Shown here: positions 7,179 through 15,269 of the stretch, piece after piece
Position numbering within the stretch: position 1 is the stretch's first letter
Layout of the letters: each line of letters starts with the position of its first letter
Assembly: GCA_937907425.1 (NCBI GenBank)
Contig: CALCIE010000050.1
Location: forward strand, 1-53,175
Source of the DNA: ZC4RG42 sp003242425
GTDB lineage: Bacteria > Pseudomonadota > Gammaproteobacteria > Burkholderiales > SG8-39
Direction of reading: 5' to 3'
Length of the DNA stretch: 53,175 nucleotides
The notes under the pieces: generated by a model
Seen by the model: only the letters and a program-made list of their open reading frames with translations
Databases searched by the model: none
Told to the model about the DNA's origin: nothing
Position numbers and translations under genes: made by a program

Positions 7179-9209
7179 TTACATCCGCCATTGCACGCCC
7201 GCGTAAACCGAGCGTCCGTCGCCGGGCAGAAACTGAGCCAGGTCGGCCAGCGGATGCCGCGCATCGCGTATGACTCCGGTGGTGGCCGCGTATCTCTTGT
7301 CGAACAGATTGCGCACTTCGACAAACCACGACCATCGCCTGCCCGCCTCCTGCCCCAGTTTGAAGCCCCAGACGGCATAGGGATCGGCCTCCAGGGTGTT
7401 CGCCATGTCGACCGGGTATGCGCGCGGCGACCATTCGAGGTTCGGTCCGGCGTAAAAACCGTTCGGCCCGCGATACAGCAAGTCCCCGCGCACCAGCGCC
7501 TTGGGAATGCCGGGCAGCGTGTTATGGCCGAACGCCGGGTCGCCGTCGAAGCGGAAGCGGTTGAGCAGCACCGCCGCGCGCCATTGGAACGCGCCCGCGC
7601 GTCCGCCGAACGCGGCTTCCAGCCCCTGATGCACGGTGCGAGGCACATTCACCGTGATCGCATTCGCGCCGGCGCCCGGCGTGATCCCGAGCAGCTCGTC
7701 GCGCAGCCTGGCGTGATAGAGCGCGACATCCCAATGGACGAACGGCGTTTCGCCACGCGTGCCGAGCTCGTAGGTCCAGCCGCGCTGCGCCTTGTTCGGC
7801 TGTCCGGCGGCCAGCCCTTCGCTGAAGGACGGCGGTTCGAAACTCTTCGAGATGTTGGCGAACAGCTGCACCGCGGGCGAGAGCTCGTAGAGCAGCCCGT
7901 ACTTCGGACTGGTGCCGGTGTGCGTCTTGTCGTAACTGCCGTCGGCGCCGAACTTGTCGTTCAGATCGCGACGCGCGCGCGTGTGCTGCACGCCGAACAC
8001 GAGGGCGAGTTCGGGCAGCACGTAGTGCGTGTTCTGGAAATAGAACTCGTGGTTGGTGGCGATCTGGGTCGTCTTGTCGGTGCGCGCGCCGCGGCGTCCG
8101 TAGTCGTTGACGTGGCGGTCCTCGTCGACGATGCCGCGCGAGGGCGCGTAGCCGGCGATGAAGATGTTCCGTCTGCCGGCCAGCAGCGCTTCGCTGACGA
8201 AGCGCAGTTCTCCGCCCGCGATCCGCGCATCCTGATTGAGCACCTGGAAGATCGGATGGAAGAGCGCGAAGTCGGTGAAGTACACAGCCGCCTCGACACG
8301 CGAGCTGCCGAAGCGCCACACCGTGCGGTTGGCGATCCGCACGGTGTCGGTGTCGCGCCGCTGATCGCCGGCCACGTTGTCGGCGTTGGCGCGGCGCGGA
8401 TCGCGCTTCAGTCGCGCCTTCGTCAGATTGCCCGGCAACTCCGAATCGCTCGTCGCCCACGAGAAATAGAAGCGCGTCTCCAGGTCGTCGCCGAGCCGGT
8501 AGCCGACGTTGGCGTTGAAGCGCCGGCTCTGCTGTACGGCGTGACGGCGGAAGCCGTCCTGATCGAAGGTGGAGAAGCCGGCGTAATAGTCGATCTCGTC
8601 CCGCACGCCGCCGGTCGCGATGTGCGAGCGCAGATAGCCGAAACTGCCGGCGTCCAGCCGGATCGACAGCGGCTCCGCGTCGAAGCCCGTACGCGAGACG
8701 TAGTTGACCGCCCCGCCCAGCGTACTGGCGCCGTAGCGCAGCGCGTTCGCGCCGCGGTAAACCTCGATATAGCGCGTCGCCAGAGGCTCGATGGACTGGA
8801 AGTCGGCCGAGCCGTCCGGCAGGCTGATCGGCACCCCGTCCTGCAGCAGCTTGATGCCGCGCAGATGGAACGTGCGCTGGATGCCCGATCCGCGGATGGA
8901 CAGGCGCGCCTCTTCGGCGCCGAAGCGCGGCTGCGCATAAACACCGGGCGCGTAGCGGAAGATGTCGGCCTGCGTCGAAACGCGGCTCGTAGCGATGTCG
9001 TCGGTATCGACGACATGCACGCCGCCCGGGGTACGGTTGATCCGCTCCCGGGCGACGCGCAGCGTCGGTTGCGTCATGGTGGGGCCGTCCGTATCGCGTG
9101 TCGCGGTGACCACGACCGCATCCAATTCCTCCTCCGCGCCCCGGACGGCAAAGCTCATTGCGAGCGCGCACAGCGTTACCGCTGCGCGGGTCAGCTTGAT
9201 GTTGTTCAT
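7179..9209 (-). CDS. TonB-dependent outer-membrane receptor
   Basis: A 676-residue receptor with signal peptide (MNNIKLTRAAVTLCALAMSFAVRGAEEE) and a TonB-box-like DAVVVTATR segment right after it. The plug domain covers roughly residues 50-165 (GGVHVVDTDDI, RLSIRGSGIQ, DGVPISLPDGSADFQ, EVYRGANALRYGASTLGGAVNYVS), and a 22-strand barrel ends in VQWRM. The barrel contains the FEPPSFSEG and VEVRNLFDKRY features seen in FecA/copper-type receptors. The ligand cannot be read directly, but the neighbours (YcnI-like and DUF2946-like proteins) point to copper. Transcription is leftward from near 9.7 kb. Confidence 0.95.
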   Translation of the reverse strand: MNNIKLTRAAVTLCALAMSFAVRGAEEELDAVVVTATRDTDGPTMTQPTLRVARERINRTPGGVHVVDTDDIATSRVSTQADIFRYAPGVYAQPRFGAEEARLSIRGSGIQRTFHLRGIKLLQDGVPISLPDGSADFQSIEPLATRYIEVYRGANALRYGASTLGGAVNYVSRTGFDAEPLSIRLDAGSFGYLRSHIATGGVRDEIDYYAGFSTFDQDGFRRHAVQQSRRFNANVGYRLGDDLETRFYFSWATSDSELPGNLTKARLKRDPRRANADNVAGDQRRDTDTVRIANRTVWRFGSSRVEAAVYFTDFALFHPIFQVLNQDARIAGGELRFVSEALLAGRRNIFIAGYAPSRGIVDEDRHVNDYGRRGARTDKTTQIATNHEFYFQNTHYVLPELALVFGVQHTRARRDLNDKFGADGSYDKTHTGTSPKYGLLYELSPAVQLFANISKSFEPPSFSEGLAAGQPNKAQRGWTYELGTRGETPFVHWDVALYHARLRDELLGITPGAGANAITVNVPRTVHQGLEAAFGGRAGAFQWRAAVLLNRFRFDGDPAFGHNTLPGIPKALVRGDLLYRGPNGFYAGPNLEWSPRAYPVDMANTLEADPYAVWGFKLGQEAGRRWSWFVEVRNLFDKRYAATTGVIRDARHPLADLAQFLPGDGRSVYAGVQWRM

Positions 9210-9307
9210 CCTTATTGCTCCACAGGCGCGCTTTGCGCGCGCGACATCGGGCGGCCGGCGCCATGCGGCAACCGGCCGTACGTGTACGTGTCAGACGGTG
9301 GTAAGCG

Positions 9308-9676
9308 TCAGGAGCGGAAAGGTGGCGCGCGTATGGGAGGCGGAACGCCCGGCTCGCTGCCGGCCGGGCGTATCGCGGGCGTCGCACGCGCCGCCCGCGT
9401 GATCGCGACGGTATGCGTCGGCGCACCGCGCGCGTCGTGCAGTCCCGGCCCTTCGTGGCCGAGCCAGCACAGCGCGCAATGCTGGTCGCGGTCCGACTGC
9501 CCCTGCGATGCGGGCGCGTCGTGCAGCGCGATCCACTGGAGGCCGGTCGTCGTGCAGACCGGAACGAGTTCCCCGGTCGCGCTCCGGGCCTGCGACCAGG
9601 GCAGCAGCAACTGCCACAGCAGCGACAGCGCGACGATCCAGATCGGCAGACGGCGACGGCGCAAAACGGCGTGCAC
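9308..9676 (-). CDS. DUF2946-like small Cys/His protein upstream of the TonB receptor
   Basis: A 122-residue protein with an N-terminal hydrophobic segment (LPIWIVALSLLWQLLLPW) that could be an uncleaved anchor or signal peptide. It is followed by the motif DQHCALCWLGHEGPGLH, a C-x-x-C with nearby His residues suited to metal binding. This arrangement matches DUF2946 proteins, which are often encoded next to copper-type TonB receptors. The C-terminus is proline- and alanine-rich. It is the first gene of the three-gene cassette, 98 bases before the receptor. Confidence 0.72.
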   Translation of the reverse strand: MHAVLRRRRLPIWIVALSLLWQLLLPWSQARSATGELVPVCTTTGLQWIALHDAPASQGQSDRDQHCALCWLGHEGPGLHDARGAPTHTVAITRAARATPAIRPAGSEPGVPPPIRAPPFRS

Positions 9677-9829
9677 GGCGACTTGGACAAAGATGACGCG
9701 CGGATTCTAAACCGGTCCCGGTTGCGCTGCTTCGGAACTGCCGGCCGTTCGGCGCGCTTTCAGCTGCGCCCGCCTTCTGCGCCGCGGGGAAGGATCGAAC
9801 CTTTGCTGGCCGATCGTTTGTGCGCCGGC

Positions 9830-10996
9830 TCACGCGGCACGCAGCGCATCCACGAGATTCAGCCGCGCCGCGCGCAGCGCGGGCAGCACGCCGCCCAGGA
9901 AGCCCATGACCAGGGCGAAGACCAGCGACTTCAGCACGATATCGGGCGTCATGGCGAAGGAGAACGCCACTTCGGCGAAGGACTGCCAGTTCATCGTCGA
10001 GATGTGGACGAGCTGCATGAGGGAAGCGAGTGCGATGCCGATCGCCCATCCCACCACGCCGAGCGCGAGCGATTCGAGCAGGAAGGCGCCCAGGATGCCG
10101 GCGCGACCGAAGCCCAGTGCGCGCAAGGTGCCGATCTCGGCGGTGCGGTTCGCCACCGCGGCGTACATGGTGATCATGGCGCCGATCATCGCGCCGATGG
10201 AAAAGATCACCGAGAGCGTCACGCCCAGGTAGCTGATGAAAGTCGACATGGTCTTTGACTGCTCTTCGTAGAACGCGCGTTCGCGCTTCACGTCGACCGG
10301 CAGGCGCGGGTCCTTTTCGACCGCCGCCTTGAACGCATCGAAGGCGCCCGCCGAAGTCAGGCGCGCCACCACCGACGAATAGCTCTGGCGCCTGAAAGCC
10401 TGCATCAGTTGCTCGCTGTCGCCCCACACTTCCGAGTCGAATGCGGCGCCGCCGGCGTCGAACACGCCCACCACCGGCCATTCACGTCCGCCGAAACGCA
10501 GCCGCTGGCCCAGCGCCGCGCCGTCGAAGCGCTCGGCCACGCCCCGCCCGACGACGATTTCCGAAGTGCCGAAACGCAGCATGCGCCCCTGGACGATGCG
10601 CACCTGCGGCCGCAGCGCGAGCCCCGCCGCACCGATGCCGCGCGTCGTGATGTTGGTGAGCACGCCGCTCTCACGCTTGGGCAGGGTGATGAGCACCACG
10701 GTTTCCTTCGATACCAGCGGACGGCCGTTCTCCCCGCGCGCGATCGCCTCATGGCTTTCGAGGACCGCCGCCTGCGCACGCTCGATGGCGCTCTGCACTT
10801 CGGTGCTCGCGGAACGGCGCGTGACGATCACGTTGTCCGCCTGCCCCGTGGCGACCAGCGTGGCGCGCAGACCGGCATCGAGCATCAGCACCGATGCGAA
10901 CACGAACACGACGAGCGCCATACCGCCCGCGGTGAGCAGTGTCGTCAGCTTGCGCGCCCAGAGGTTGCGAAGTGAATAGGACAGGGCAATGGGCAT
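9830..10996 (-). CDS. FtsX/MacB-type ABC transporter permease (second permease)
   Basis: A 388-residue permease with one N-terminal membrane segment (TTLLTAGGMALVVFVFASVLML), a periplasmic MacB-PCD-like domain of about 200 residues, and three C-terminal membrane segments ending in GFLGGVLPALRAARLNLVDALRAA. That ending is the canonical FtsX terminal motif. It belongs to the type VII (MacB/LolC/DevC) superfamily, which moves substrates mechanically across the periplasm. The ATPase and adaptor are encoded upstream on the same strand, but a receiver gene on the opposite strand lies between this permease and the first one. It therefore probably needs its own promoter near 11.0 kb. Confidence 0.92.
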   Translation of the reverse strand: MPIALSYSLRNLWARKLTTLLTAGGMALVVFVFASVLMLDAGLRATLVATGQADNVIVTRRSASTEVQSAIERAQAAVLESHEAIARGENGRPLVSKETVVLITLPKRESGVLTNITTRGIGAAGLALRPQVRIVQGRMLRFGTSEIVVGRGVAERFDGAALGQRLRFGGREWPVVGVFDAGGAAFDSEVWGDSEQLMQAFRRQSYSSVVARLTSAGAFDAFKAAVEKDPRLPVDVKRERAFYEEQSKTMSTFISYLGVTLSVIFSIGAMIGAMITMYAAVANRTAEIGTLRALGFGRAGILGAFLLESLALGVVGWAIGIALASLMQLVHISTMNWQSFAEVAFSFAMTPDIVLKSLVFALVMGFLGGVLPALRAARLNLVDALRAA

Positions 10997-11040
10997 ATGA
11001 CTTCGGGTCGGTTTGTCTCCAGCGCACGACGCCTTTGGTC

Positions 11041-11069
11041 TTTAGCGAAGACAGGCGCTGCTATATAGT
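11041..11069 (+). promoter_or_regulatory. Candidate sigma-70 promoter for the receiver gene
   Basis: TTTAGC, a 17-base spacer, and TATAGT lie 34 bases before the preferred GTG start of the receiver protein. The -10 box is good and the -35 box is weak. The region between this gene and the divergent permease is only about 106 bases, so a shared control region is likely. Confidence 0.4.
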
Positions 11070-11102
11070 GGTCCGCGTGAGTTGTACCCTGACGAGGCAG
11101 AC

Positions 11103-11519
11103 GTGCGGAATGCAAACGGCTCGAAAGTTCTAGTGGTGGACGACTGCCACGATTCGGCGGACAGCATGTGCTGGATTCTCTCCACCTACGGTTATCAAGT
11201 CGAGACCGCCTACGACGGCCTCACCGCGATCGGCAAAGCCCGCTTGCAGCGTCCCGACGTCGTTCTGCTCGACTTGGCCCTGCCCGAACTGGACGGGTAC
11301 CAGGTCGCCAAAGCGTTGCGCGATCAGCTCGCGCCGCACGCGCCGATCCTGGTCGCGGTGACCGGCTACGGCCGCGAGCACGACAAGCAGCGCAGCGCCG
11401 CAGCCGGCTTCAGCCATCATCTGCTCAAACCCGTCGACCCGGCCGCGCTGCTCGACACATTGGCCAAGGTGCTTCGTCCCGCGCGCGAAGATTCACGCGC
11501 ATTGCTGCCTACGCCTTGA
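11103..11519 (+). CDS. Stand-alone response-regulator receiver protein
   Basis: A single REC domain of about 138 residues with no output domain. The acidic pocket is VLVVDDCHDSAD, the phospho-acceptor Asp is in VVLLDLALPELDG, the conserved Thr is in AVTGYG and the Lys is in LLKPVD. It resembles the receiver domains found at the C-terminus of hybrid histidine kinases. A GTG start was chosen because GAGG lies five bases before it; a TTG 21 bases upstream would give a 145-residue protein. No kinase gene is adjacent. It is flanked on both sides by ABC permease genes on the other strand. Confidence 0.88.
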   Translation: MRNANGSKVLVVDDCHDSADSMCWILSTYGYQVETAYDGLTAIGKARLQRPDVVLLDLALPELDGYQVAKALRDQLAPHAPILVAVTGYGREHDKQRSAAAGFSHHLLKPVDPAALLDTLAKVLRPAREDSRALLPTP

Positions 11520-11534
11520 GCCCGGCGACCGTCT

Positions 11535-12701
11535 TCAGCCGACGAAGCGCAGGCCTTCGACGATATTGACCCGCGCGGCCCGCCGCATCGGCAGCAGGGC
11601 CGCCGCGATCCCGACCACCAGCGCGCAAACGGCCTGCAGCCCCACGGTCTGCGGGCTGATGCCAAAAACGGGGAACAGCGTCCCCATCTTCGCCGCGAAC
11701 CAGTAGCCGACCGGAAAGGTCAGGCCGATGCCGATGGCCGCGCCGATGACGGCAATGGCGAGCGATTCGCCGAGGATCAAAGCGGCGATGAACGCCGGCG
11801 GAAAACCCAGCGCCTTCAGCGTCGCGTATTCGGTCATGCGTTCACGCGCGGTCATGGCCATGGTGTTGGCCATCACCGCCAGGATGATCGCGATGACGAC
11901 GTAGGACACGAAGCGCACCGCGATGACGATCGCTTCCGTCTGCTTGGCGAAACCGATCTGGAAGGCCTTCTCCGTCTCGGTGAGCGTCTCCGCGGCGGAG
12001 TTCTTGAACTGCTCGTCGATCGCGCGGGCGATTTCAGCCGCACGGCCGACGTCCTCGATGGCTACGACGAATACGCCGACCTTGTCGGCGCGCCCCGGCA
12101 CGCGCTGCTTGAGCGTTTCGTTGAGATAGTCGAAATGGAAGAACATCAGCGAAGTGTCGGTATTGGGCTCGGCGCCGTCGTAGATCGCGCGCACCGTGAA
12201 CTCCCAATTGCCGGGGAAGATGTCGCCCTGGATGGGGATGGTGTCGCCGATGCGGAAGCCGTGCTGGAGCGCGAGCTTGCGCCCGATGACCGCGCCTTTG
12301 CGGTCGCGCAGGAAGGCCCGGAACTCGTCCTCATTCAGAACGTACTCCGGATACATGGCGAAATACTGTTCCGCGTCCACGGCAAAACGCGGAAAGAAGT
12401 TCGCCATGCTGGTGTCGCGGTAGACGCCGCCGAACCAGTTCGCCACCGCCACGCTGCGCACGCCCTCCACCGCGCGGATCTTCTCGCGGTAGTTGATGGG
12501 CATGGGAAAGACGAGCGAGATGGCGTTGCGCGTCACCAGGCGGTTGGCCGCGGCGCGGTCTGCGCCCGCATACCAGGCGTCGACGATGCTTTGCAGCAGT
12601 CCGAAGGACAGGATCGCCACCACCAGTCCGAGCACGGTCAGGCCGGTGCGCAGTTTGTGGCGCATCCCGTTGCGCAGGGCGAGTTTGAGAAAGCTCGTCA
12701 C
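11535..12701 (-). CDS. FtsX/MacB-type ABC transporter permease (first permease)
   Basis: A 388-residue permease with GTG start (M-T-S-F-L-K-L), four bases after the ATPase stop. An N-terminal membrane segment (LTVLGLVVAILSFGLLQSIVDAW) is followed by a long periplasmic domain (about residues 45-265) and three C-terminal membrane segments. The end VGIAAALLPMRRAARVNIVEGLRFVG fits the FtsX motif. The sequence AMTARERMTEYATLKALGFPPAFI is the conserved cytoplasmic coupling loop. Its length and layout equal those of the second permease at 9.8-11.0 kb, so a heterodimer is plausible. Confidence 0.93.
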   Translation of the reverse strand: MTSFLKLALRNGMRHKLRTGLTVLGLVVAILSFGLLQSIVDAWYAGADRAAANRLVTRNAISLVFPMPINYREKIRAVEGVRSVAVANWFGGVYRDTSMANFFPRFAVDAEQYFAMYPEYVLNEDEFRAFLRDRKGAVIGRKLALQHGFRIGDTIPIQGDIFPGNWEFTVRAIYDGAEPNTDTSLMFFHFDYLNETLKQRVPGRADKVGVFVVAIEDVGRAAEIARAIDEQFKNSAAETLTETEKAFQIGFAKQTEAIVIAVRFVSYVVIAIILAVMANTMAMTARERMTEYATLKALGFPPAFIAALILGESLAIAVIGAAIGIGLTFPVGYWFAAKMGTLFPVFGISPQTVGLQAVCALVVGIAAALLPMRRAARVNIVEGLRFVG

Positions 12702-12705
12702 TGTC

Positions 12706-13437
12706 TCAGGCGTGGCGCGAAGCGCGTACCGAACGTTCGGCGACGTCCTCCGCGGTGGAGAGCTCGCCTTTCTCCAGGTACATGATGGCGTGCGCGCGAT
12801 CGGCGGCGCGCTTGTCGTGCGTCACCATGACGATGGTCTTGCCCAGCTCGGTGTTGAGCCGCTCGAGCAGGCCGAGGATCTCCTCCGCCGCGGCGCGGTC
12901 CAGATCGCCCGTGGGTTCGTCGGCGACGAGCAGCGTGGGATCTGTGACGATGGCGCGCGCGATCGCCACGCGCTGCTGCTGACCGCCGGAAAGTTCCGAC
13001 GGCAGGTGCGTCATGCGGTCTTCGAGCCCCACCAGCCGCAAAGCCGTCTCGGCGCGCGCCCTGCGCTCGCGCCGCGGCAGTGAAGTCAACGCCAGCGGCA
13101 GCTCCACGTTCTCGACGGCCGTCAGCACCGGCATCAGGTTGTAGAACTGGAAAATGAAACCGACGTGCGCCGCGCGCCAGGCCGCGAGCTCGGACTCGCT
13201 CAGGCGGGCGATGTCCACGCCGTCGACCAGCACCTGTCCCGCGTCCGGCTTGTCGATGCCGGCGATCATGTTGAGCAGCGTGCTCTTGCCGGAGCCCGAA
13301 GGGCCCATGAGCGCCAGGAAATCGCCGCGCCGGATGTCGAGGTTGATGTCGGAGAGCACCGGCACGCGCTGTCCGCCCCGGCGATAGCTTTTCGTGAGGC
13401 CGCGCACCTGGACCAGCGCTGTTCCGTCCGCGCTCAC
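12706..13437 (-). CDS. ABC transporter ATPase, LolD/MacB family
   Basis: A 243-residue ATPase with Walker A GPSGSGKSTL, Q-loop FIFQFYNLMPVLTA, signature LSGGQQQRVAIARAI, Walker B LLVADEPTGDLD and H-loop VMVTHDKRAAD. The QFYNLMPVLTAVENVELP stretch is typical of LolD/MacB ATPases. The GTG start overlaps the stop of the adaptor gene by four bases (GTGA). It energises the flanking FtsX-type permeases. The C-terminal tail after ELSTAEDVAERS has no recognised domain. Confidence 0.95.
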   Translation of the reverse strand: MSADGTALVQVRGLTKSYRRGGQRVPVLSDINLDIRRGDFLALMGPSGSGKSTLLNMIAGIDKPDAGQVLVDGVDIARLSESELAAWRAAHVGFIFQFYNLMPVLTAVENVELPLALTSLPRRERRARAETALRLVGLEDRMTHLPSELSGGQQQRVAIARAIVTDPTLLVADEPTGDLDRAAAEEILGLLERLNTELGKTIVMVTHDKRAADRAHAIMYLEKGELSTAEDVAERSVRASRHA

Positions 13438-14672
13438 GGCTGCTGTGCCAGCTCGATCTTGCGGCCGTCGAGCGCGGCATCGAGCGGCGCGAGCACGACC
13501 CGCTCGCCGGCCTGTACGCCGCCGACCTGCACCAGATCGCCCAGTTGCATGCCCACCGTTACCGGCACGCGCTGCGCACGGCCGCCGGTCACGCGCAGCA
13601 CCGCCGTACCGGCCTCGTCGCGCAACAACGCCGCAGCGGGAACCGCCGTGACCGGCGCGCGTTCTTCCGGCCGCAAAGGCCGTTCGAGGAAGGCGACCTT
13701 CGCGCTCATGTCCGGCAGCACGCGTTCGTCGCGCTCGGTGAAACGGATCTTCACCAGCACCGTGGCCTTGGCGCGGTCCACGGTGGGCACGATGCGGTTG
13801 ACCTCGCCCAGGAAACGCTCGCCCGGGATGGCGTCCAGCTGGATCTCCACCGGCTGGCCGATACGGATGCGTCCGAGCGAGGATTCGGCGACGTCGGCCT
13901 CCACTTCCAGCGTGTCCATGTCCGCCATGGTCACGACCGCCCCCTTGGTGTCGAGCGCCTGCGAGAACGGCGTGATGTTGTCGCCGACGTTGGCGTTCTT
14001 GGTCAGCACCACGCCGTCGAAGGGGGCGCGGATGAGGGTCTGATCGAAATTGACCTGCGCCGCTTCGAGATTGGCGCGCGCCACCGCGAGCGCCGCAAGC
14101 TGGCTGGACAAGGCGGCCTGCGCCACTTCCAGCCGGGCGCGCGCCTGATCGTGCGCCGCTTCGCTGATGTAGCGCTTGCCGATCAGCTCTTCCGAACGTT
14201 TGAAGGCCCGTTCCGCTTCGCGCAGTTCGGCGCGCGCCTGGTCCAGGTTCGCCTGCGCCACCTTGACGCTCGCCGCCGCCTGTTCGAGCGCGGCGGCGAC
14301 ATCGCGGTTTTCCAGCCGGGCGATGATCTCCCCCGCCTTGACCCGACTGCCCTCGACCACGCCGAGCCATTCCAGCCGGCCGGTGGCTTTGGAGGAGATC
14401 GCGGCCTGGCGTTGGGCGACCACGTAACCCGTCGCGTTGAGCACCGTGATGGCCTGCGCGGGATAGGCTGTGGTCACGCTCACGGTCTGGACTTCGACCG
14501 CACCGGTGTAGCGGAACCACAGCCAGAGGCCGGCAACGAGCACCGCCAGCGCCGCAAGCCCCCATCGCGTCCAGGGCCGGCGCGGCTGCGTGCGGCCCGC
14601 TGCGGTGCGGTCGATGCTGAGCTGGGAAAGATCGGAGGCGTTCACGCGTAAACCCGTAGGCGGGCTCCGCAT
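13434..14672 (-). CDS. Periplasmic membrane-fusion adaptor (RND/MacA-type)
   Basis: A 412-residue adaptor with a short cytoplasmic N-terminus (SDLSQLSIDRTAAG), one membrane anchor (WGLAALAVLVAGLWLWF), a lipoyl/hairpin region, a long coiled coil (about residues 125-210, rich in Ala/Glu/Arg), a beta-barrel domain (ADVAESSLGRIRIGQPVEIQ) and a membrane-proximal domain. Such adaptors link an inner-membrane ABC exporter to the outer membrane. No outer-membrane TolC-like gene is in the window. The ATG start is given; a GTG 27 bases further in (VNASDLSQL) is equally possible and no strong ribosome site decides. Confidence 0.93.
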   Translation of the reverse strand: MRSPPTGLRVNASDLSQLSIDRTAAGRTQPRRPWTRWGLAALAVLVAGLWLWFRYTGAVEVQTVSVTTAYPAQAITVLNATGYVVAQRQAAISSKATGRLEWLGVVEGSRVKAGEIIARLENRDVAAALEQAAASVKVAQANLDQARAELREAERAFKRSEELIGKRYISEAAHDQARARLEVAQAALSSQLAALAVARANLEAAQVNFDQTLIRAPFDGVVLTKNANVGDNITPFSQALDTKGAVVTMADMDTLEVEADVAESSLGRIRIGQPVEIQLDAIPGERFLGEVNRIVPTVDRAKATVLVKIRFTERDERVLPDMSAKVAFLERPLRPEERAPVTAVPAAALLRDEAGTAVLRVTGGRAQRVPVTVGMQLGDLVQVGGVQAGERVVLAPLDAALDGRKIELAQQP

Positions 14673-14699
14673 TATAGCCAGGGGCCGTGCCGCCGCCGC

Positions 14700-15230
14700 T
14701 CAATCCAGGCGGAAGCGCACCGGCAGCAGCAAAGCGGCCGCGGTTCCCCCCGCCGGCAGGCGGCCGATGCGCCGCACCGCCTGCAATGCCGCGTCGTCGA
14801 GCATGGCGTGGCCGGAACTGCTGGCGATCGACGCGCCGAGGACGCGCCCTTCGGCGTCGATTTCGAGCAGCACGATCGCCTCGCCTTCCAGACCCTGCTC
14901 CACTGCCGCGGGCGGATAGAACACGTGCTCGTGCAAACGCGCCTGCGCGGCCTCGAGCGCCGAGGCAGACGCGCCGCGCCCCGCCGGAGGCGCAGGCGTG
15001 CGCGCTTTCGCGGCCGCCGGCCGCTCGGGCTTCAAGGTGTTCTTCACCATCTCCCCGGGCGGCGCAACCTCGACGAGACGCGCAAGCAGCGGCGGGGGTG
15101 CCGAAGGCGCCGCGGGCGGCGCCATGCGGGCCATGGACATCAACGCACCGGCATGCAGGAGTGCCGAACACCCCGTCGCTGCGATCAGACGGCCCCAATG
15201 CGTGCCGTGCCTTTGACTTTTGCCGCTCAC
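14700..15230 (-). CDS. TonB-family energy-transducer-like protein
   Basis: A 176-residue protein with one N-terminal membrane segment (GRLIAATGCSALLHAGALMSM), a proline/alanine-rich periplasmic linker and a C-terminal TonB domain. Visible in that domain are the FYPPAAVEQGLEGEAIVLLEID and VLGASIASSSGHAMLDDAALQAVRRI segments, where the YP and SSG-H-LD elements are characteristic. A GTG start is the only suitable start before the membrane segment. The gene lies 27 bases upstream of the adaptor gene, so it appears to head the ABC-exporter operon. Its partner ExbB/ExbD genes are not present here. Its start is within about 10-40 bases of the divergent ankyrin gene. Confidence 0.85.
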   Translation of the reverse strand: MSGKSQRHGTHWGRLIAATGCSALLHAGALMSMARMAPPAAPSAPPPLLARLVEVAPPGEMVKNTLKPERPAAAKARTPAPPAGRGASASALEAAQARLHEHVFYPPAAVEQGLEGEAIVLLEIDAEGRVLGASIASSSGHAMLDDAALQAVRRIGRLPAGGTAAALLLPVRFRLD

Positions 15231-15269
15231 CGCCGGAATATGGTCCGCCGCTTCACTTCTTGGCAAGTC

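Noticed and set aside
6666..9710. A very long rightward open frame (over 1000 codons) across the metal-uptake cassette
   Set aside because: It lies antisense to the TonB receptor and YcnI-like genes, is Arg/His-rich with no domain, and is the expected by-product of high GC. The receptor reads clearly on the other strand.
9788..9806. A GGTTCGATCC-like sequence resembling a tRNA T arm
   Set aside because: The stem does not pair in tRNA geometry and no acceptor or anticodon arm is found around it.
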